Positions 18,562 to 27,416 of a stretch of DNA of 64,000 nucleotides are shown one piece after another. Made by a program: the position numbers and the translations under genes. The notes below the pieces were generated by a model. That model saw only the letters and a list, made by a program, of their open reading frames with translations. It searched no databases and was not told the DNA's origin. How positions within the stretch are numbered: position 1 is the first letter of the stretch; each line of letters starts with the position of its first letter. Source of the DNA: Limnohabitans sp. 2KL-51 (GTDB lineage: Bacteria > Pseudomonadota > Gammaproteobacteria > Burkholderiales > Burkholderiaceae_C); assembly GCF_003063645.1 (NCBI RefSeq), contig NZ_NESJ01000001.1, positions 124,001 through 188,000 of the forward strand. The letters are read 5' to 3'.

Positions 18562-20208
18562 TCAAGACAGGGCTTGTTCGCGGATGTGGTCCACATGCGC
18601 TTGCAGTGATCGCGCCGCCACAGGCCACAGGCGGGATGGCACATCGTCGTAGGCTTTTTCCACCCACTCTTGCAGGCTGCCCTGGGGCAGGGCTTGCATG
18701 GCGGCGGCTATTTTGGCCTCGCGCTTGAGGCGGTGCGCCTTCAGGTGCGTGATGGCCTGGCGGGCAAAGCCCAGCACATGGCCGTGCGCAGGCAGGATGA
18801 ACTCAATGCCCCCGGTATCGCACGCCGCAGCCAACTTGTCCAGCGAGTCCAAATAATCGCCCATGTGGCCGTCGGGCGGGTCGATCACGGTGGTGCTGCC
18901 ATTAAGAACATGGTCACCCGAAAAAAGCAGGCCATCTTCTTCCAGCACCAGGCACAGATGGTTGGCCGCATGGCCCGGGGTGTGCACCACGCGCAGGGTG
19001 TGGGTGATCTCGCCATCCAAGCTCAGGCCTTGCAGCACCAGTTTCTCGCCATCGATCAGCTCGCGATCCGGCGTGAAGCGGCTGTTGGCGCGAGAGGTGG
19101 GCTTGGAGGCCAGACCCAGGATGGGCGGCGTGTTCGTGCACAGCGCCTGCAAGGGTGCTGCGCCGGGTGAATGGTCCGGGTGAGAGTGGGTGCACACAAT
19201 AGCTTTGATCTGCCCGCCTGCCGCACGCCACATCCGCTGCAGATGGTCGATGTCCGCCGGGCCGGGGTCGATGGCGATGTAGCCGGTGTTCGGGTCTCCC
19301 ACCAAGTAGCTGTTGGTGCCGGGGCCGGTCATCGTGCCGGGGTTGGGGGCCGTGAGGCGCTGCACGTTCTTGAGCAGGGGCACCGGCTGGTCGGTTTGCC
19401 AGTCCAGGTGGTGGTGGATTTGCCCGTCGGGGGTGACCAGGGCCAACTCGCCGAACGGGGCTTCGTGCTCCATGTAGCGCGCTTCGTTGCCCGCCAGCCT
19501 GCCCGCGCGCGGGCAGCTGGTCCACAGCGGTTCGTCGTTCACCGCGCAGGCTTGCAACACCGCGTCGACTGTGGCAAAGGCTTTCAGGCGCTCCAGCGTG
19601 CGGATGGTCGGGAAGATGATGAAGAATTGCCCTGCTGCATGGCGCTCCAGCGCGTCTTGTGGACGCACCCAGACAGGTTCAAACTGCTCGGATTCGTCGG
19701 CCACCGGAATTTGGCCTTCAGGCATGCGCGCCACCAGAAAAGGCACGTCAAAGCGGCGAGGCAGGTCGCGGTCGGTGATCCAGTGGGCCAGCACGAACAC
19801 CTGATCGGCGGCCAGTGTCAGGCCGCGGGCCTGGCATTGGGCGGCAAAAGGGGCTTTTCGGTCGATCTGGGCAATGTCAGCGTTGTCAGCCCAGCGCCCT
19901 TGGGCATGGCGGGCGAACAAAATGCCCAGCTCCTCAAAGCTCTCGCGGATGGCGGCAATCGCTTGGGTCAGGTGCAAGTCGCTTTGTTTGGGGCGGCGCT
20001 GCGCCATGCCGTGGGCCTGAGCATCGGCGGCGTCAATGCCCCCGCCAGGGAACACGTAGGCGCCGGGTGCAAAGCTGGCCGTCATGGAGCGTCGGGTCAT
20101 CAGGACTTCGAGCCCGCCAGGGCCGTCGCGCAAAAGCAGCACGGTGGCTGCGGGGCGCAGGGGGGCGGGTTCGCGTTGTGGGTAAAGGAGTTGGGATGTG
20201 CGTGCCAT
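18562..20208 (-). CDS. Nudix hydrolase - MBL-fold hydrolase fusion
   Basis: 548 residues, two enzyme domains. Residues ~18-230 are a Nudix domain of the NUDT19 type: PGGGIDAAD, an insertion, then the box core [13 protein letters not shown]. Residues ~290-510 form an LACTB2-like MBL domain with the full ligand set: THSHPDH, HTPGHA, SGDH and AHGH. Nudix members of this type hydrolyse CoA or nucleotide diphosphates, while LACTB2-like proteins are endoribonucleases or glyoxalase-like hydrolases; the combined substrate is unknown. It diverges from dapF with a 50-bp gap. Confidence 0.88.
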   Translation of the reverse strand: MARTSQLLYPQREPAPLRPAATVLLLRDGPGGLEVLMTRRSMTASFAPGAYVFPGGGIDAADAQAHGMAQRRPKQSDLHLTQAIAAIRESFEELGILFARHAQGRWADNADIAQIDRKAPFAAQCQARGLTLAADQVFVLAHWITDRDLPRRFDVPFLVARMPEGQIPVADESEQFEPVWVRPQDALERHAAGQFFIIFPTIRTLERLKAFATVDAVLQACAVNDEPLWTSCPRAGRLAGNEARYMEHEAPFGELALVTPDGQIHHHLDWQTDQPVPLLKNVQRLTAPNPGTMTGPGTNSYLVGDPNTGYIAIDPGPADIDHLQRMWRAAGGQIKAIVCTHSHPDHSPGAAPLQALCTNTPPILGLASKPTSRANSRFTPDRELIDGEKLVLQGLSLDGEITHTLRVVHTPGHAANHLCLVLEEDGLLFSGDHVLNGSTTVIDPPDGHMGDYLDSLDKLAAACDTGGIEFILPAHGHVLGFARQAITHLKAHRLKREAKIAAAMQALPQGSLQEWVEKAYDDVPSRLWPVAARSLQAHVDHIREQALS

Positions 20209-20258
20209 GCCCCATTATCAGGCGGCTTGAACTTCATCCAAGGGTGATAATCCCGCTC

Positions 20259-21140
20259 ATGCACATTCGCTTTACCAAGATGCAAGGTGCGGGCAACGAT
20301 TTTGTCGTGCTCGACGAGACGCAAGCCCGCTTGGGCCTGAGCACGGCCCAGTACTGTTTTTTGGCCGACCGCCACTTCGGTGTTGGGGCCGATCAGATCC
20401 TCAGCGTGCGACCCTCGCCCGCACCCGGGCTGGACTTTGAATACGTGATCCACAACGCCGACGGGGGCGAGGTGGAGCACTGCGGCAACGGGGCACGTTG
20501 CTTTGTGCGCTATGTGCGAGACAAGGGCCTGACCGACAAAACCACCGTTCGTGTGAAGGTACAGCAAGGCGAGATCGAGCTGACCATGAACCCCGATGGC
20601 CGTGTGACGGTGAACATGGGCGCGCCCATTTTTGATTGGGAACGCGTGCCTTTTAATCCCGTGGGCCTCATCAGCGACCAGGTCAACGGTTGGCCGGTGT
20701 TTGACTTGGCGCTGGGCGATCTGGGCATTGCCCCTACCACTGCACGGGTGGGCGTTGTCTCGATGGGCAACCCGCACGCGGTGCAGCGCGTGGACGATGT
20801 GGACACTTTCCCGGTGCTGGCCCAGGGCCCTTTGATTGAAAACCACCCGGCTTTTCCAAAACGTGTGAATGCGGGTTTCATGCAAATCGTCTCGCGCAGT
20901 CAAATCAAATTGCGTGTGTTCGAGCGGGGCACAGGCGAAACCCTGGCTTGCGGCACGGGCGCATGTGCAGCCGTGGTGGTAGGCATCCGCCAAGGCTGGC
21001 TGGATCCCCGTGTGGATGTACAAACCCACGGCGGCCCACTGACGATTGAATGGGCAGGACAGCCCGAAAGTCCAGTCCTGATGACCGGGCCCGCCACTTC
21101 TGTGTTCGAGGGCAGCATCGACGTGCCTGACTCTCTTTGA
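20259..21140 (+). CDS. dapF: Diaminopimelate epimerase
   Basis: 293 residues. The two catalytic cysteines are C75 ([11 protein letters not shown]) and C231 ([10 protein letters not shown]), acting as the thiol/thiolate pair that interconverts LL- and meso-DAP. The N-terminus [20 protein letters not shown] is the family signature. It feeds lysine synthesis and the meso-DAP used by MurE in this same window. There is no Shine-Dalgarno; GATAAT at 20246-20251 sits 7 bases before the ATG, so the message may be leaderless. It heads the dapF-DUF484-xerC operon. Confidence 0.96.
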   Translation: MHIRFTKMQGAGNDFVVLDETQARLGLSTAQYCFLADRHFGVGADQILSVRPSPAPGLDFEYVIHNADGGEVEHCGNGARCFVRYVRDKGLTDKTTVRVKVQQGEIELTMNPDGRVTVNMGAPIFDWERVPFNPVGLISDQVNGWPVFDLALGDLGIAPTTARVGVVSMGNPHAVQRVDDVDTFPVLAQGPLIENHPAFPKRVNAGFMQIVSRSQIKLRVFERGTGETLACGTGACAAVVVGIRQGWLDPRVDVQTHGGPLTIEWAGQPESPVLMTGPATSVFEGSIDVPDSL

Positions 21141-21164
21141 CCTTTTGAATTTCTGGAGCCTCCC

Positions 21165-21854
21165 ATGACGACGCCTGAACCCATGAGTCCGATCACCGAA
21201 GACGACATTGCCGATTATTTGGTGAATACGCCTGATTTTTTTGAGCGCCATGCCTCGCTGTTGGCCACGGTGCAGCTGACCCACCCGCAAAGCCACCGCA
21301 CCGTGGGCTTGCAGGAGCGCCAAGCCCAAATGCTGCGCGACAAAATCAAGGGCCTGGAGCACCGCATCATGGACATGATGCGGCACGGCAACGAAAACAT
21401 GGTGTTGACCGACAAGCTGCACCGTTGGTCGTGCGAGTTGCTTGTCACGCCCCACGACCAATTGGCCGACTCGGCGGTGGACAACATCCGTGATCTGTTT
21501 CAGGTGCCACAGGTCGCTTTGCGTTTGTGGTCGCTGCAGGGTGTACACGCCCAAGCGGCTTACGCGCAGGGTGTGACCGAAGCGGTGCAGGAGCTTGCCA
21601 CATCACTGGACAGACCTATCGTTGGGCCGAACTCAGGCTACGAAGCAGTGCAGTGGTTGGCAGAACCCACGCAGGCGGCTTCTTTGGCGCTGCTGGCTTT
21701 GCGTGCGGCACCGGGTCAACCCGCTTTTGGCCTGCTGGTGCTGGCCTCACCTGACGCCCAGCGCTTTAACAATCAGATGGGCACCGATTTGCTGGAGCGT
21801 CTGGCCGAGCTGGCGGGTGCAGCTTTGTCGGTTCTGCAAAAGTCGCAGGCTTAA
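21165..21854 (+). CDS. DUF484 family protein
   Basis: 229 residues with the DUF484 pattern: DDIADYLVNTPDFFERHASL, VGLQERQAQMLRDKIKGLE coiled segment, then a GAF-like domain. It belongs to a family almost always found between dapF and xerC, with no established function. It starts 24 bp after dapF with a TGGAG Shine-Dalgarno, and its stop abuts the xerC ATG, so the three are cotranscribed. Confidence 0.88.
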   Translation: MTTPEPMSPITEDDIADYLVNTPDFFERHASLLATVQLTHPQSHRTVGLQERQAQMLRDKIKGLEHRIMDMMRHGNENMVLTDKLHRWSCELLVTPHDQLADSAVDNIRDLFQVPQVALRLWSLQGVHAQAAYAQGVTEAVQELATSLDRPIVGPNSGYEAVQWLAEPTQAASLALLALRAAPGQPAFGLLVLASPDAQRFNNQMGTDLLERLAELAGAALSVLQKSQA

Positions 21855-22856
21855 ATGATGTCGGATGCGGCCATGACCGGTGCGCAGGCCACCGACCCGC
21901 TGGTCACCCGGTATCTGGAGCATGTGCGCTTTGAAAAGCGCTTGGCCGAACGTACTTGCACCCTGTACCAGCTGGATTTGATACGCCTGGCCGAGATGGC
22001 GGCGGCATCCCAAGTGCCCTTGCTGCAGGTGCAAAGCGCCCATGTGCGCCGCTGGGTAGCGCAAATGCACAGCGCCGGGCGCAGCGGACGCGGCATTGCA
22101 CTCATCTTGTCAGGTTGGCGCGGTTTCTACACTTGGCTGGGGCGCGAGGGACTGATCCCGCACAACCCAGTGGCCGATGTGCGGGCCCCGCGTGTGGCCA
22201 AACCCTTGCCCAAAGCGCTGGGCGTGGACGAAGCGGTGCAGCTGGCCGAGCACCAAGAAGACAACGACGATCCCTGGCTGGAAGCCCGCGACGCGGCCAT
22301 GGTCGAACTGCTGTACGGCTGCGGCCTGCGCATTGCCGAGTTGACCGGACTGGATGTGGTGGCCAGCACCGAGGCGGCGCGTGCCGGGCGCGGATGGATC
22401 GACATTCCCAACGCCGAAGTTCAGGTGCAAGGCAAAGGCAACAAGCGCCGCACGGTGCCTTTGGGGCGTGCGGCCATCGAGGCGCTGACGCACTGGCTGG
22501 CCGTGCGCCCACAATTGACGGGCATGCTGACACAGCCACCCAGAACGTCCACGGGTGCGTCCAGTCTGGCACTGGCGCTGTTTCCTGGACAGCACGGCAC
22601 GCGACTGACACCACGCGGAGTGGCCCAGCGACTCAAGCGCCGCAGTCTGCTGGCGGGCTTGGCCACTCCGGTGCACCCGCACATGCTGCGCCACTCCTTT
22701 GCCAGCCATGTGCTGCAGTCCAGCGGCGACTTGCGGGCGGTGCAAGAGCTGTTGGGACACGCCAACATCAGCACCACCCAGGTCTACACGCGGCTGGATT
22801 TTCAGCACCTCGCCAAAACCTACGATGCAGCCCATCCCCGTGCCAAGCGCAAATGA
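21855..22856 (+). CDS. xerC: Tyrosine recombinase XerC
   Basis: 333 residues. The N-terminal SAM-like core-binding domain (VTRYLEHVRFEKRLAERT) precedes the catalytic domain with Arg in GCGLRIAEL, Lys in QGKGNKRRTVPL, HMLRHSFASH (H-x-x-R), LLGHANISTT and nucleophile Y311. It resolves chromosome dimers at dif with XerD. The second M (21858) is an alternative start. The gene begins directly after the DUF484 stop. Slightly longer than usual, with an insertion around VVASTEAARAGRG. Confidence 0.93.
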   Translation: MMSDAAMTGAQATDPLVTRYLEHVRFEKRLAERTCTLYQLDLIRLAEMAAASQVPLLQVQSAHVRRWVAQMHSAGRSGRGIALILSGWRGFYTWLGREGLIPHNPVADVRAPRVAKPLPKALGVDEAVQLAEHQEDNDDPWLEARDAAMVELLYGCGLRIAELTGLDVVASTEAARAGRGWIDIPNAEVQVQGKGNKRRTVPLGRAAIEALTHWLAVRPQLTGMLTQPPRTSTGASSLALALFPGQHGTRLTPRGVAQRLKRRSLLAGLATPVHPHMLRHSFASHVLQSSGDLRAVQELLGHANISTTQVYTRLDFQHLAKTYDAAHPRAKRK

Positions 22857-22975
22857 ACCCTGTGGCCCGCGTTGCACTCGTGCCGTGAGGCCATGACCAC
22901 CGCGCACGCTTGGCGCTTGAATTCGTCGCTACACTCCCCAACTCTTGCTTTTTTGACCTGCAACGGAACCGCGCC

Positions 22976-24091
22976 ATGTCCCTGATCCCCACCACCATCC
23001 TGACCGGCTTTTTGGGCTCGGGCAAAACCACACTGCTCAAACGCGTGTTGACCGAGGCCCACGGCCAAAAGATCGCCGTGATCGAGAACGAGTTTGGTGA
23101 GGAAAACATCGACAGCGACATCCTGGTCTCGGACACTAACGAGCAGATCATCCAGATGAGCAACGGCTGCATTTGCTGCACCATCCGCGAAGACCTGCGC
23201 GTGACCTTGCAGCTGTTGGCCGCCAAGCGCCGCAAGGGTTTGCTGAACTTTGACCGCATCGTGATCGAGACCACGGGCCTGGCTGACCCCGGCCCGGTTG
23301 CGCAGACTTTTTTCATGGACGACGAGATCGCCGAGACTTATTTGCTCGACTCCATCCTGACCCTGGTGGACGCCAAGCACGCGGCTCAGCAATTGAACGA
23401 CCGCCAAGAAGCCCGTCGCCAGGTCGGCTTTGCCGACCAGATTTTCATCAGCAAGGCTGACCTGGTTTCGCTGGAAGAACTGGATGCATTGCAGCACCGT
23501 CTGAAGCACATGAACCCGCGGGCCCCACAAAAAGTGGTGCATTTCGGTGAGGTGGCGCTGTCCGAGGTGTTCGACCTCAAGGGCTTCAATCTGAACGCCA
23601 AGCTCGACATCGACCCGGATTTCCTCAAAGAGGATGACCACGACCACAACCACGATCATGAGCACGGTGAGCATTGCGACCACCCGTCACACCAACATGA
23701 ACATGCTGATGACCACGAACATGGTGAGCATTGCGACCACCCTTCGCACCAGCACGACGCGGCCCACGGTCAGGGGCACCACCATCACCACGATGACGAT
23801 GTGAAGAGCTTCGTTTTCCGTTCTGACAAAGCGTTTGATCCGGCCAAATTGGAGGATTTCCTGGGGGCCATCGTCAACATTTACGGCCCGCGCATGCTGC
23901 GCTACAAAGGCGTGTTGAACATGCGAGGCACCGAGCGCAAAGTGATTTTTCAGGGCGTGCACCAGCTCATGGGCAGCGATTTGGGACCGATGTGGGCCGA
24001 TGGCGAAGCCAAAATGAGCAAAATGGTGTTCATTGGCATCGATTTACCCAAGGACATCTTGTTGCAAGGACTGGAGCAATGTTTGGTCTGA
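22976..24091 (+). CDS. COG0523 (CobW/YciC/ZNG-like) GTPase with duplicated His-rich segment
   Basis: 371 residues. Walker A GFLGSGKTT (11-19), the metal-binding CxCC motif C65-I-C67-C68, Walker B/ETTG (VIETTGLADP), SKADLV guanine motif, and a C-terminal CobW_C domain. Between them is a His-rich linker with a 15-residue unit repeated twice plus HHHHH. Family members act as zinc or cobalt metallochaperones or insertases. The upstream frame to 22910 lacks an ATG, so 22976 is used. Its neighbour is the zinc-finger-degenerate dksA, a known pairing of ideas in zinc-limitation responses. No clear Zur palindrome was seen upstream. Confidence 0.9.
   Translation: MSLIPTTILTGFLGSGKTTLLKRVLTEAHGQKIAVIENEFGEENIDSDILVSDTNEQIIQMSNGCICCTIREDLRVTLQLLAAKRRKGLLNFDRIVIETTGLADPGPVAQTFFMDDEIAETYLLDSILTLVDAKHAAQQLNDRQEARRQVGFADQIFISKADLVSLEELDALQHRLKHMNPRAPQKVVHFGEVALSEVFDLKGFNLNAKLDIDPDFLKEDDHDHNHDHEHGEHCDHPSHQHEHADDHEHGEHCDHPSHQHDAAHGQGHHHHHDDDVKSFVFRSDKAFDPAKLEDFLGAIVNIYGPRMLRYKGVLNMRGTERKVIFQGVHQLMGSDLGPMWADGEAKMSKMVFIGIDLPKDILLQGLEQCLV
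23654..23755 (+). repeat. Two 45-bp tandem-like units encoding a His-rich metal-binding segment
   Basis: Unit 1 is 23654-23698 and unit 2 is 23711-23755, separated by 12 bp. Each encodes DHEHGEHCDHPSHQH exactly, while the DNA differs at several third positions, so the duplication is old or selected at protein level. Confidence 0.9.
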
Positions 24092-24182
24092 CGGGGCGCG
24101 CCATGGGAGGGTAGCTTGTCGTGCTTTTGTGGCGATCAGGTCTTTAATCCGTACCAAGACAAATTTTGACGCATCTAGTCGC

Positions 24183-24319
24183 TACAATCGCGCGCCGATG
24201 GCAACGCCTTTTGGCGAAGCTGGCGAACCCCAAAAGGTCTATAACAAGGGTTTGAAAAGCACATGAACAGGTTTCCGGTCGGCTGCGCAGGGACAGTCGG
24301 TCAGAACTCTGCCTTTTGA
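24183..24319 (+). promoter_or_regulatory. dksA leader: -10-like box and two overlapping short ORFs
   Basis: TACAAT at 24183-24188 is a good -10 but lacks a well-spaced -35. An ATG at 24198 opens 22 codons (MATPFGEAGEPQKVYNKGLK..) ending TGA at 24264-24266, and a second ATG at 24263 overlaps it as ATGA and runs 18 codons to 24319, 20 bp before the dksA GTG. CCTTTTGG (24207-24214) can pair with CCAAAAGG (24230-24237). A translated or structured leader is inferred. Confidence 0.35.
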
Positions 24320-24338
24320 CACGGCTAGGAGACAAGAC

Positions 24339-25406
24339 GTGAAGACCTCGAAAAAAGCAAAGCCCCTTGGCAAATCCGTCGTGGCCAAAAAAGCCGCTGC
24401 CCCAGTAGCCAAGGCCAAAGTATTGATGGTCAAAGCAGCAGTTAAAACAGCTGCAAAGGTCAAAATAACCCCTGCAAAGGCCAAGGCAGCGCCTGCCAAG
24501 GCCAAAGTCTTGATTGCCAAAGCGGCAGGCAAAACAACTGCAAAGCCAAAGGCAGCGCCTGCAAAGGCCAAGTCAACTCCAAAACCGGCCGTGCCAGCCA
24601 AGCCAGCGGTGGCCAAAACCGCAGCGGTGACATCTGCTGCAGCCAAGGCCACTGGAAAAGCCAGTCCTAACCAATCGTCTGCTGTCACCAAGGCTGTTGC
24701 GACAGCCCAGACCCCCAAAGCGAAAAAAATGAGCGTTACCAAAGTGGAAACTGTCACCCCCCCCGTCGAATCAAAACCTGCCAACACCCCACCTGCACCC
24801 GAGCAATTTGTTCGCGCCGCTCGGCCATCTGCCCGTTTGGCCCAAATTACCGTGCCCTCTTTGCCGCCAGCGGTGGCATCCACGGCGGCCAAGTCCAGTT
24901 TCTTGCCCAGTGCTGCGCCTGCGGTCGTCCCTGTTCCTTTTGCGCCCGTCAAGAAAGACCCCAAACTGGCCAACAACTGGAAGACCAAAAAAGTAGATGA
25001 ACTGACGGATGCTGAGATCCTCGCCATGTCAGACGATGAGTACATGAACGATAAACAGATGGCGTACTACCGCCTGAAGCTGACCCGACTCAAGCAAGAT
25101 ATTTTGACCAGTGCAGGTCAAACCACCGAGCACCTGCGAGAAGACACGGTGGTGGTGCCCGACCCGGCTGACCGAGCCACCATTGAGGAAGAGCACGCCT
25201 TGGAGCTGCGAACGCGCGACCGCGAGCGCAAGCTGCTCAAGAAAATTGAGCAATCCATACAACGCATCGATGCGGGCGATTACGGTTTTTGCGATGAAAC
25301 CGGTGAGGCCATCGGTGTCGGCCGCTTGTTAGCCCGCCCCACGGCCACTTTGTCGCTGGAAGCTCAACAGAGGCGCGAACTCAAGCAAAAAATGTTCGGC
25401 GATTGA
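24339..25406 (+). CDS. dksA: DksA with a ~210-residue Lys/Ala/Pro-rich N-terminal tail
   Basis: 355 residues; ordinary DksA is about 150. Residues ~1-210 are Ala/Lys/Pro-rich like histone H1 or AlgP tails and include two adjacent 29-residue repeats (24-52, 53-81). The DksA part starts near 215 (DELTDAEILAMSDDEYMND), has the coiled-coil tip DPADRA that reaches the RNA polymerase active site, and a C-terminal zinc-finger remnant with only C318 left (T321, S339 and A342 replace the other Cys). DksA with ppGpp controls rRNA and stress transcription. GTG 24339 has AGGAG 8 bases upstream. A terminator follows. Confidence 0.9.
   Translation: MKTSKKAKPLGKSVVAKKAAAPVAKAKVLMVKAAVKTAAKVKITPAKAKAAPAKAKVLIAKAAGKTTAKPKAAPAKAKSTPKPAVPAKPAVAKTAAVTSAAAKATGKASPNQSSAVTKAVATAQTPKAKKMSVTKVETVTPPVESKPANTPPAPEQFVRAARPSARLAQITVPSLPPAVASTAAKSSFLPSAAPAVVPVPFAPVKKDPKLANNWKTKKVDELTDAEILAMSDDEYMNDKQMAYYRLKLTRLKQDILTSAGQTTEHLREDTVVVPDPADRATIEEEHALELRTRDRERKLLKKIEQSIQRIDAGDYGFCDETGEAIGVGRLLARPTATLSLEAQQRRELKQKMFGD
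24408..24581 (+). repeat. Two 87-bp units in the dksA tail
   Basis: Units 24408-24494 and 24495-24581 encode 29-residue repeats beginning AKAKVL and ending in AKAKAAP or AKAKSTP. They differ at about a third of the residues but keep the Lys/Ala spacing. Confidence 0.75.
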
Positions 25407-25432
25407 GCTCGCCCTGGCCTGTATCAAGAAAG

Positions 25433-25457
25433 AAACCCCTCTCTAGGGGTTTTTTTT
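25433..25457 (+). terminator. Rho-independent terminator of dksA
   Basis: ACCCCT (25435-25440), loop CTCT, AGGGGT (25445-25450), then a run of T to 25457. Confidence 0.88.
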
Positions 25458-25522
25458 ATGGGTGCGCCGTCGAAGTTGGGTGGAATTTTGAATTTACTGT
25501 TTTTGAAATTTTTCGCTGTATT

Positions 25523-25555
25523 GTGACTTGAGGTATTACTTGCAATGTGACTTGT
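25523..25555. repeat. Direct repeat TGTGACTTG x2 in the mraZ upstream region
   Basis: TGTGACTTG occurs at 25523-25531 and 25547-25555, 24 bp apart, in an AT-rich 290-bp gap between the dksA terminator and mraZ. The copies share extra flanking bases (ACTTG). It may be a regulator site for the dcw promoter; the remaining gap shows no gene. Confidence 0.35.
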
Positions 25556-25673
25556 AAGTGTCTAATTATTAAAGAAAATACGCTTTTTACAAGATTTAAA
25601 GTGTGTGCTAAGCCTTTGATTTCATTGAAAAAAATCGATCTTGACCCATGGTCAGCACCTGATTTCCTGATAC

Positions 25674-25707
25674 AGTGCAAAAAAGTGCAATTAAGTGGGA
25701 AATAGTG
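25674..25707 (+). promoter_or_regulatory. MraZ operator: four AGTG repeats at 10-bp spacing
   Basis: AGTG begins at 25674, 25684, 25694 and 25704, exactly one helical turn apart, 38-71 bp before the mraZ GTG. MraZ in other bacteria binds three or four GTG-containing direct repeats with 10-bp periodicity upstream of its own gene. Autorepression of the dcw cluster is therefore expected. Confidence 0.8.
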
Positions 25708-25744
25708 CCGCTGATGTACTTTTCTACACCAAAGGGTTTTCGCC

Positions 25745-26173
25745 GTGTTTCAAGGGGCTTCATCGCTGAGTCTGGATGCCAAGGGGCGGCTGTCTGTGCC
25801 GACCCGGCACCGTGACGTCTTGAGCGCCACGGCACAGGGCCAGCTCACCATCACCAAGCACCCACATGGTTGCTTGATGGTGTTCCCTCGCCCCGAGTGG
25901 GAGAAGTTCCGCGAACGCATTGCCCAGTTGCCCATGTCGGCCCAATGGTGGAAGCGGATTTTCTTGGGCAACGCCATGGACGTCGAGATGGACGGCACGG
26001 GGCGCGTGCTGATCTCGCCCGAATTGCGCCAAGCGGCTGGTATTTCCAAAGACACCATGCTGCTGGGTATGGGCAACCATTTCGAGCTCTGGGACAAAAC
26101 CACTTACGACGCGCAAGAAGCGCAGGCCATGCAAGGCGAAATGCCTGACGTGTTCAAAGACTTTTCTTTCTGA
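25745..26173 (+). CDS. mraZ: Transcriptional regulator MraZ
   Basis: 142 residues with two SpoVT/AbrB-like half domains: [22 protein letters not shown] and [21 protein letters not shown], each with the DxxGR(L/V) signature. It forms a ring that binds the repeats upstream and represses the division and cell-wall operon. Translation starts at GTG 25745. It is followed by rsmH after 5 bp. Confidence 0.95.
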   Translation: MFQGASSLSLDAKGRLSVPTRHRDVLSATAQGQLTITKHPHGCLMVFPRPEWEKFRERIAQLPMSAQWWKRIFLGNAMDVEMDGTGRVLISPELRQAAGISKDTMLLGMGNHFELWDKTTYDAQEAQAMQGEMPDVFKDFSF

Positions 26174-26178
26174 ACACC

Positions 26179-27108
26179 ATGACCGACAACGTTTTGACCC
26201 ACACCACCGTGCTTTTGAACGAAGCCGTGGACGAGTTGATCCAGGCCTCTGCTGGGGCCGATGGCGCGTATGTGGACGCCACTTTTGGCCGGGGAGGGCA
26301 TTCACGCCTGATTCTTTCCCGTCTGTCGGCGCGCGGTCGATTGCTGGCTTTTGACAAGGACCTCGAAGCCATAGCAGAAGCAGGTCACATCGAGGATGCG
26401 CGCTTTTCGATTCGGCACGAGGGCTTTTCCCACCTTGCTGAACTGCCCGAAGGCAGTGTCGACGGTGTGCTGATGGACCTGGGCATCAGCTCTCCCCAGA
26501 TCGACAGCCCCGAAAGGGGTTTTTCTTTTCGTTTTGACAGCCCGCTCGACATGCGCATGGACACCACGCGCGGACAGAGTGTGGCCGAATGGCTGGCCAC
26601 GGCAGAGGTGGAACAAATCACGGAGGTGGTACGTGACTATGGCGAAGAACGGTTTGCTTTTCAGATTGCAAAGGCGCTTGTTGCTCGCCGACAGGAACGG
26701 GGTCCAATTTCAAGCACCTCCGATCTTGCCCAACTCGTGGCTGACACGGTCAAAACCCGCGAGCCGGGTCAGAACCCTGCAACGCGGACATTTCAGGCTT
26801 TTCGGATTTTCATCAATGCCGAACTTGAAGAGCTCGAACAGGCGCTAGAGGGCTGCTTGCGGGTGCTGGCGCCCGGTGGCCGTTTGGTGGTCATCAGTTT
26901 TCACTCGCTGGAAGACCGTATCGTCAAGCAGTTCATGGCCAGGCATTCCAAAGAGGTGGTGGACCGGCGTGTGCCCTTTGCCGAACCCGTCAAGATGCGA
27001 CTCAAAACCCATGGCCGTGTGCGCCCCAGCGAGGGCGAAGTGCGTGGCAACCCGCGCTCGCGCAGCGCCATCATGCGCATGGCCGAGCGCACCGAGGTGC
27101 CCGCATGA
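26179..27108 (+). CDS. rsmH: 16S rRNA (cytosine1402-N4)-methyltransferase
   Basis: 309 residues. [14 protein letters not shown], the SAM site [26 protein letters not shown] and C-terminal [12 protein letters not shown] are RsmH (MraW) signatures. It methylates C1402 in the ribosomal P site. The stop overlaps ftsL as ATGA. Confidence 0.96.
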   Translation: MTDNVLTHTTVLLNEAVDELIQASAGADGAYVDATFGRGGHSRLILSRLSARGRLLAFDKDLEAIAEAGHIEDARFSIRHEGFSHLAELPEGSVDGVLMDLGISSPQIDSPERGFSFRFDSPLDMRMDTTRGQSVAEWLATAEVEQITEVVRDYGEERFAFQIAKALVARRQERGPISSTSDLAQLVADTVKTREPGQNPATRTFQAFRIFINAELEELEQALEGCLRVLAPGGRLVVISFHSLEDRIVKQFMARHSKEVVDRRVPFAEPVKMRLKTHGRVRPSEGEVRGNPRSRSAIMRMAERTEVPA

Positions 27109-27416
27109 CCCGCGTGAGCCTGCTCTTGCTGGTGGCCACCGTGGTCAGCGCCCTGTGGTTGGTGCACAGCCACTACGAGTCTCGCCGCATTTTCATGGAC
27201 ATGGAGTCTGCACGCAAAGAGGCCAAGCGCATCGAAGTGGACTATGACCGGATGGAAATCGAGCGCCGCGCCCAGGCCACGCCTTTGCGGGTGGAACAAA
27301 TTGCCCGTCAGCAATTGAACATGCGCACGGCGTCTCCTGCCATCACCCAGTACGTCAATGCCCAGGACGCAGCTGCGGGTAATGCGTCTGTCCCAGCAGC
27401 GGGGGGCGCTAAGTGA
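27105..27416 (+). CDS. ftsL: Cell division protein FtsL
   Basis: 103 residues: a short cytoplasmic start, one membrane helix ([19 protein letters not shown]), then a periplasmic coiled coil ([20 protein letters not shown]) ending in a disordered Ala-rich tail. FtsL with FtsB and FtsQ activates FtsWI at the septum. Position between rsmH and ftsI, with overlaps on both sides, supports the call. Confidence 0.9.
   Translation: MTRVSLLLLVATVVSALWLVHSHYESRRIFMDMESARKEAKRIEVDYDRMEIERRAQATPLRVEQIARQQLNMRTASPAITQYVNAQDAAAGNASVPAAGGAK

Noticed and set aside
22857-22975. Zur box before the COG0523 GTPase
   Set aside because: I looked for an AT-rich dyad of the GTTAT..ATAAC type and saw none.
24166-24188. 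TTGACG...TACAAT as a standard promoter for dksA
   Set aside because: The spacer is only 11 bp; only the -10-like box is kept as weak evidence.
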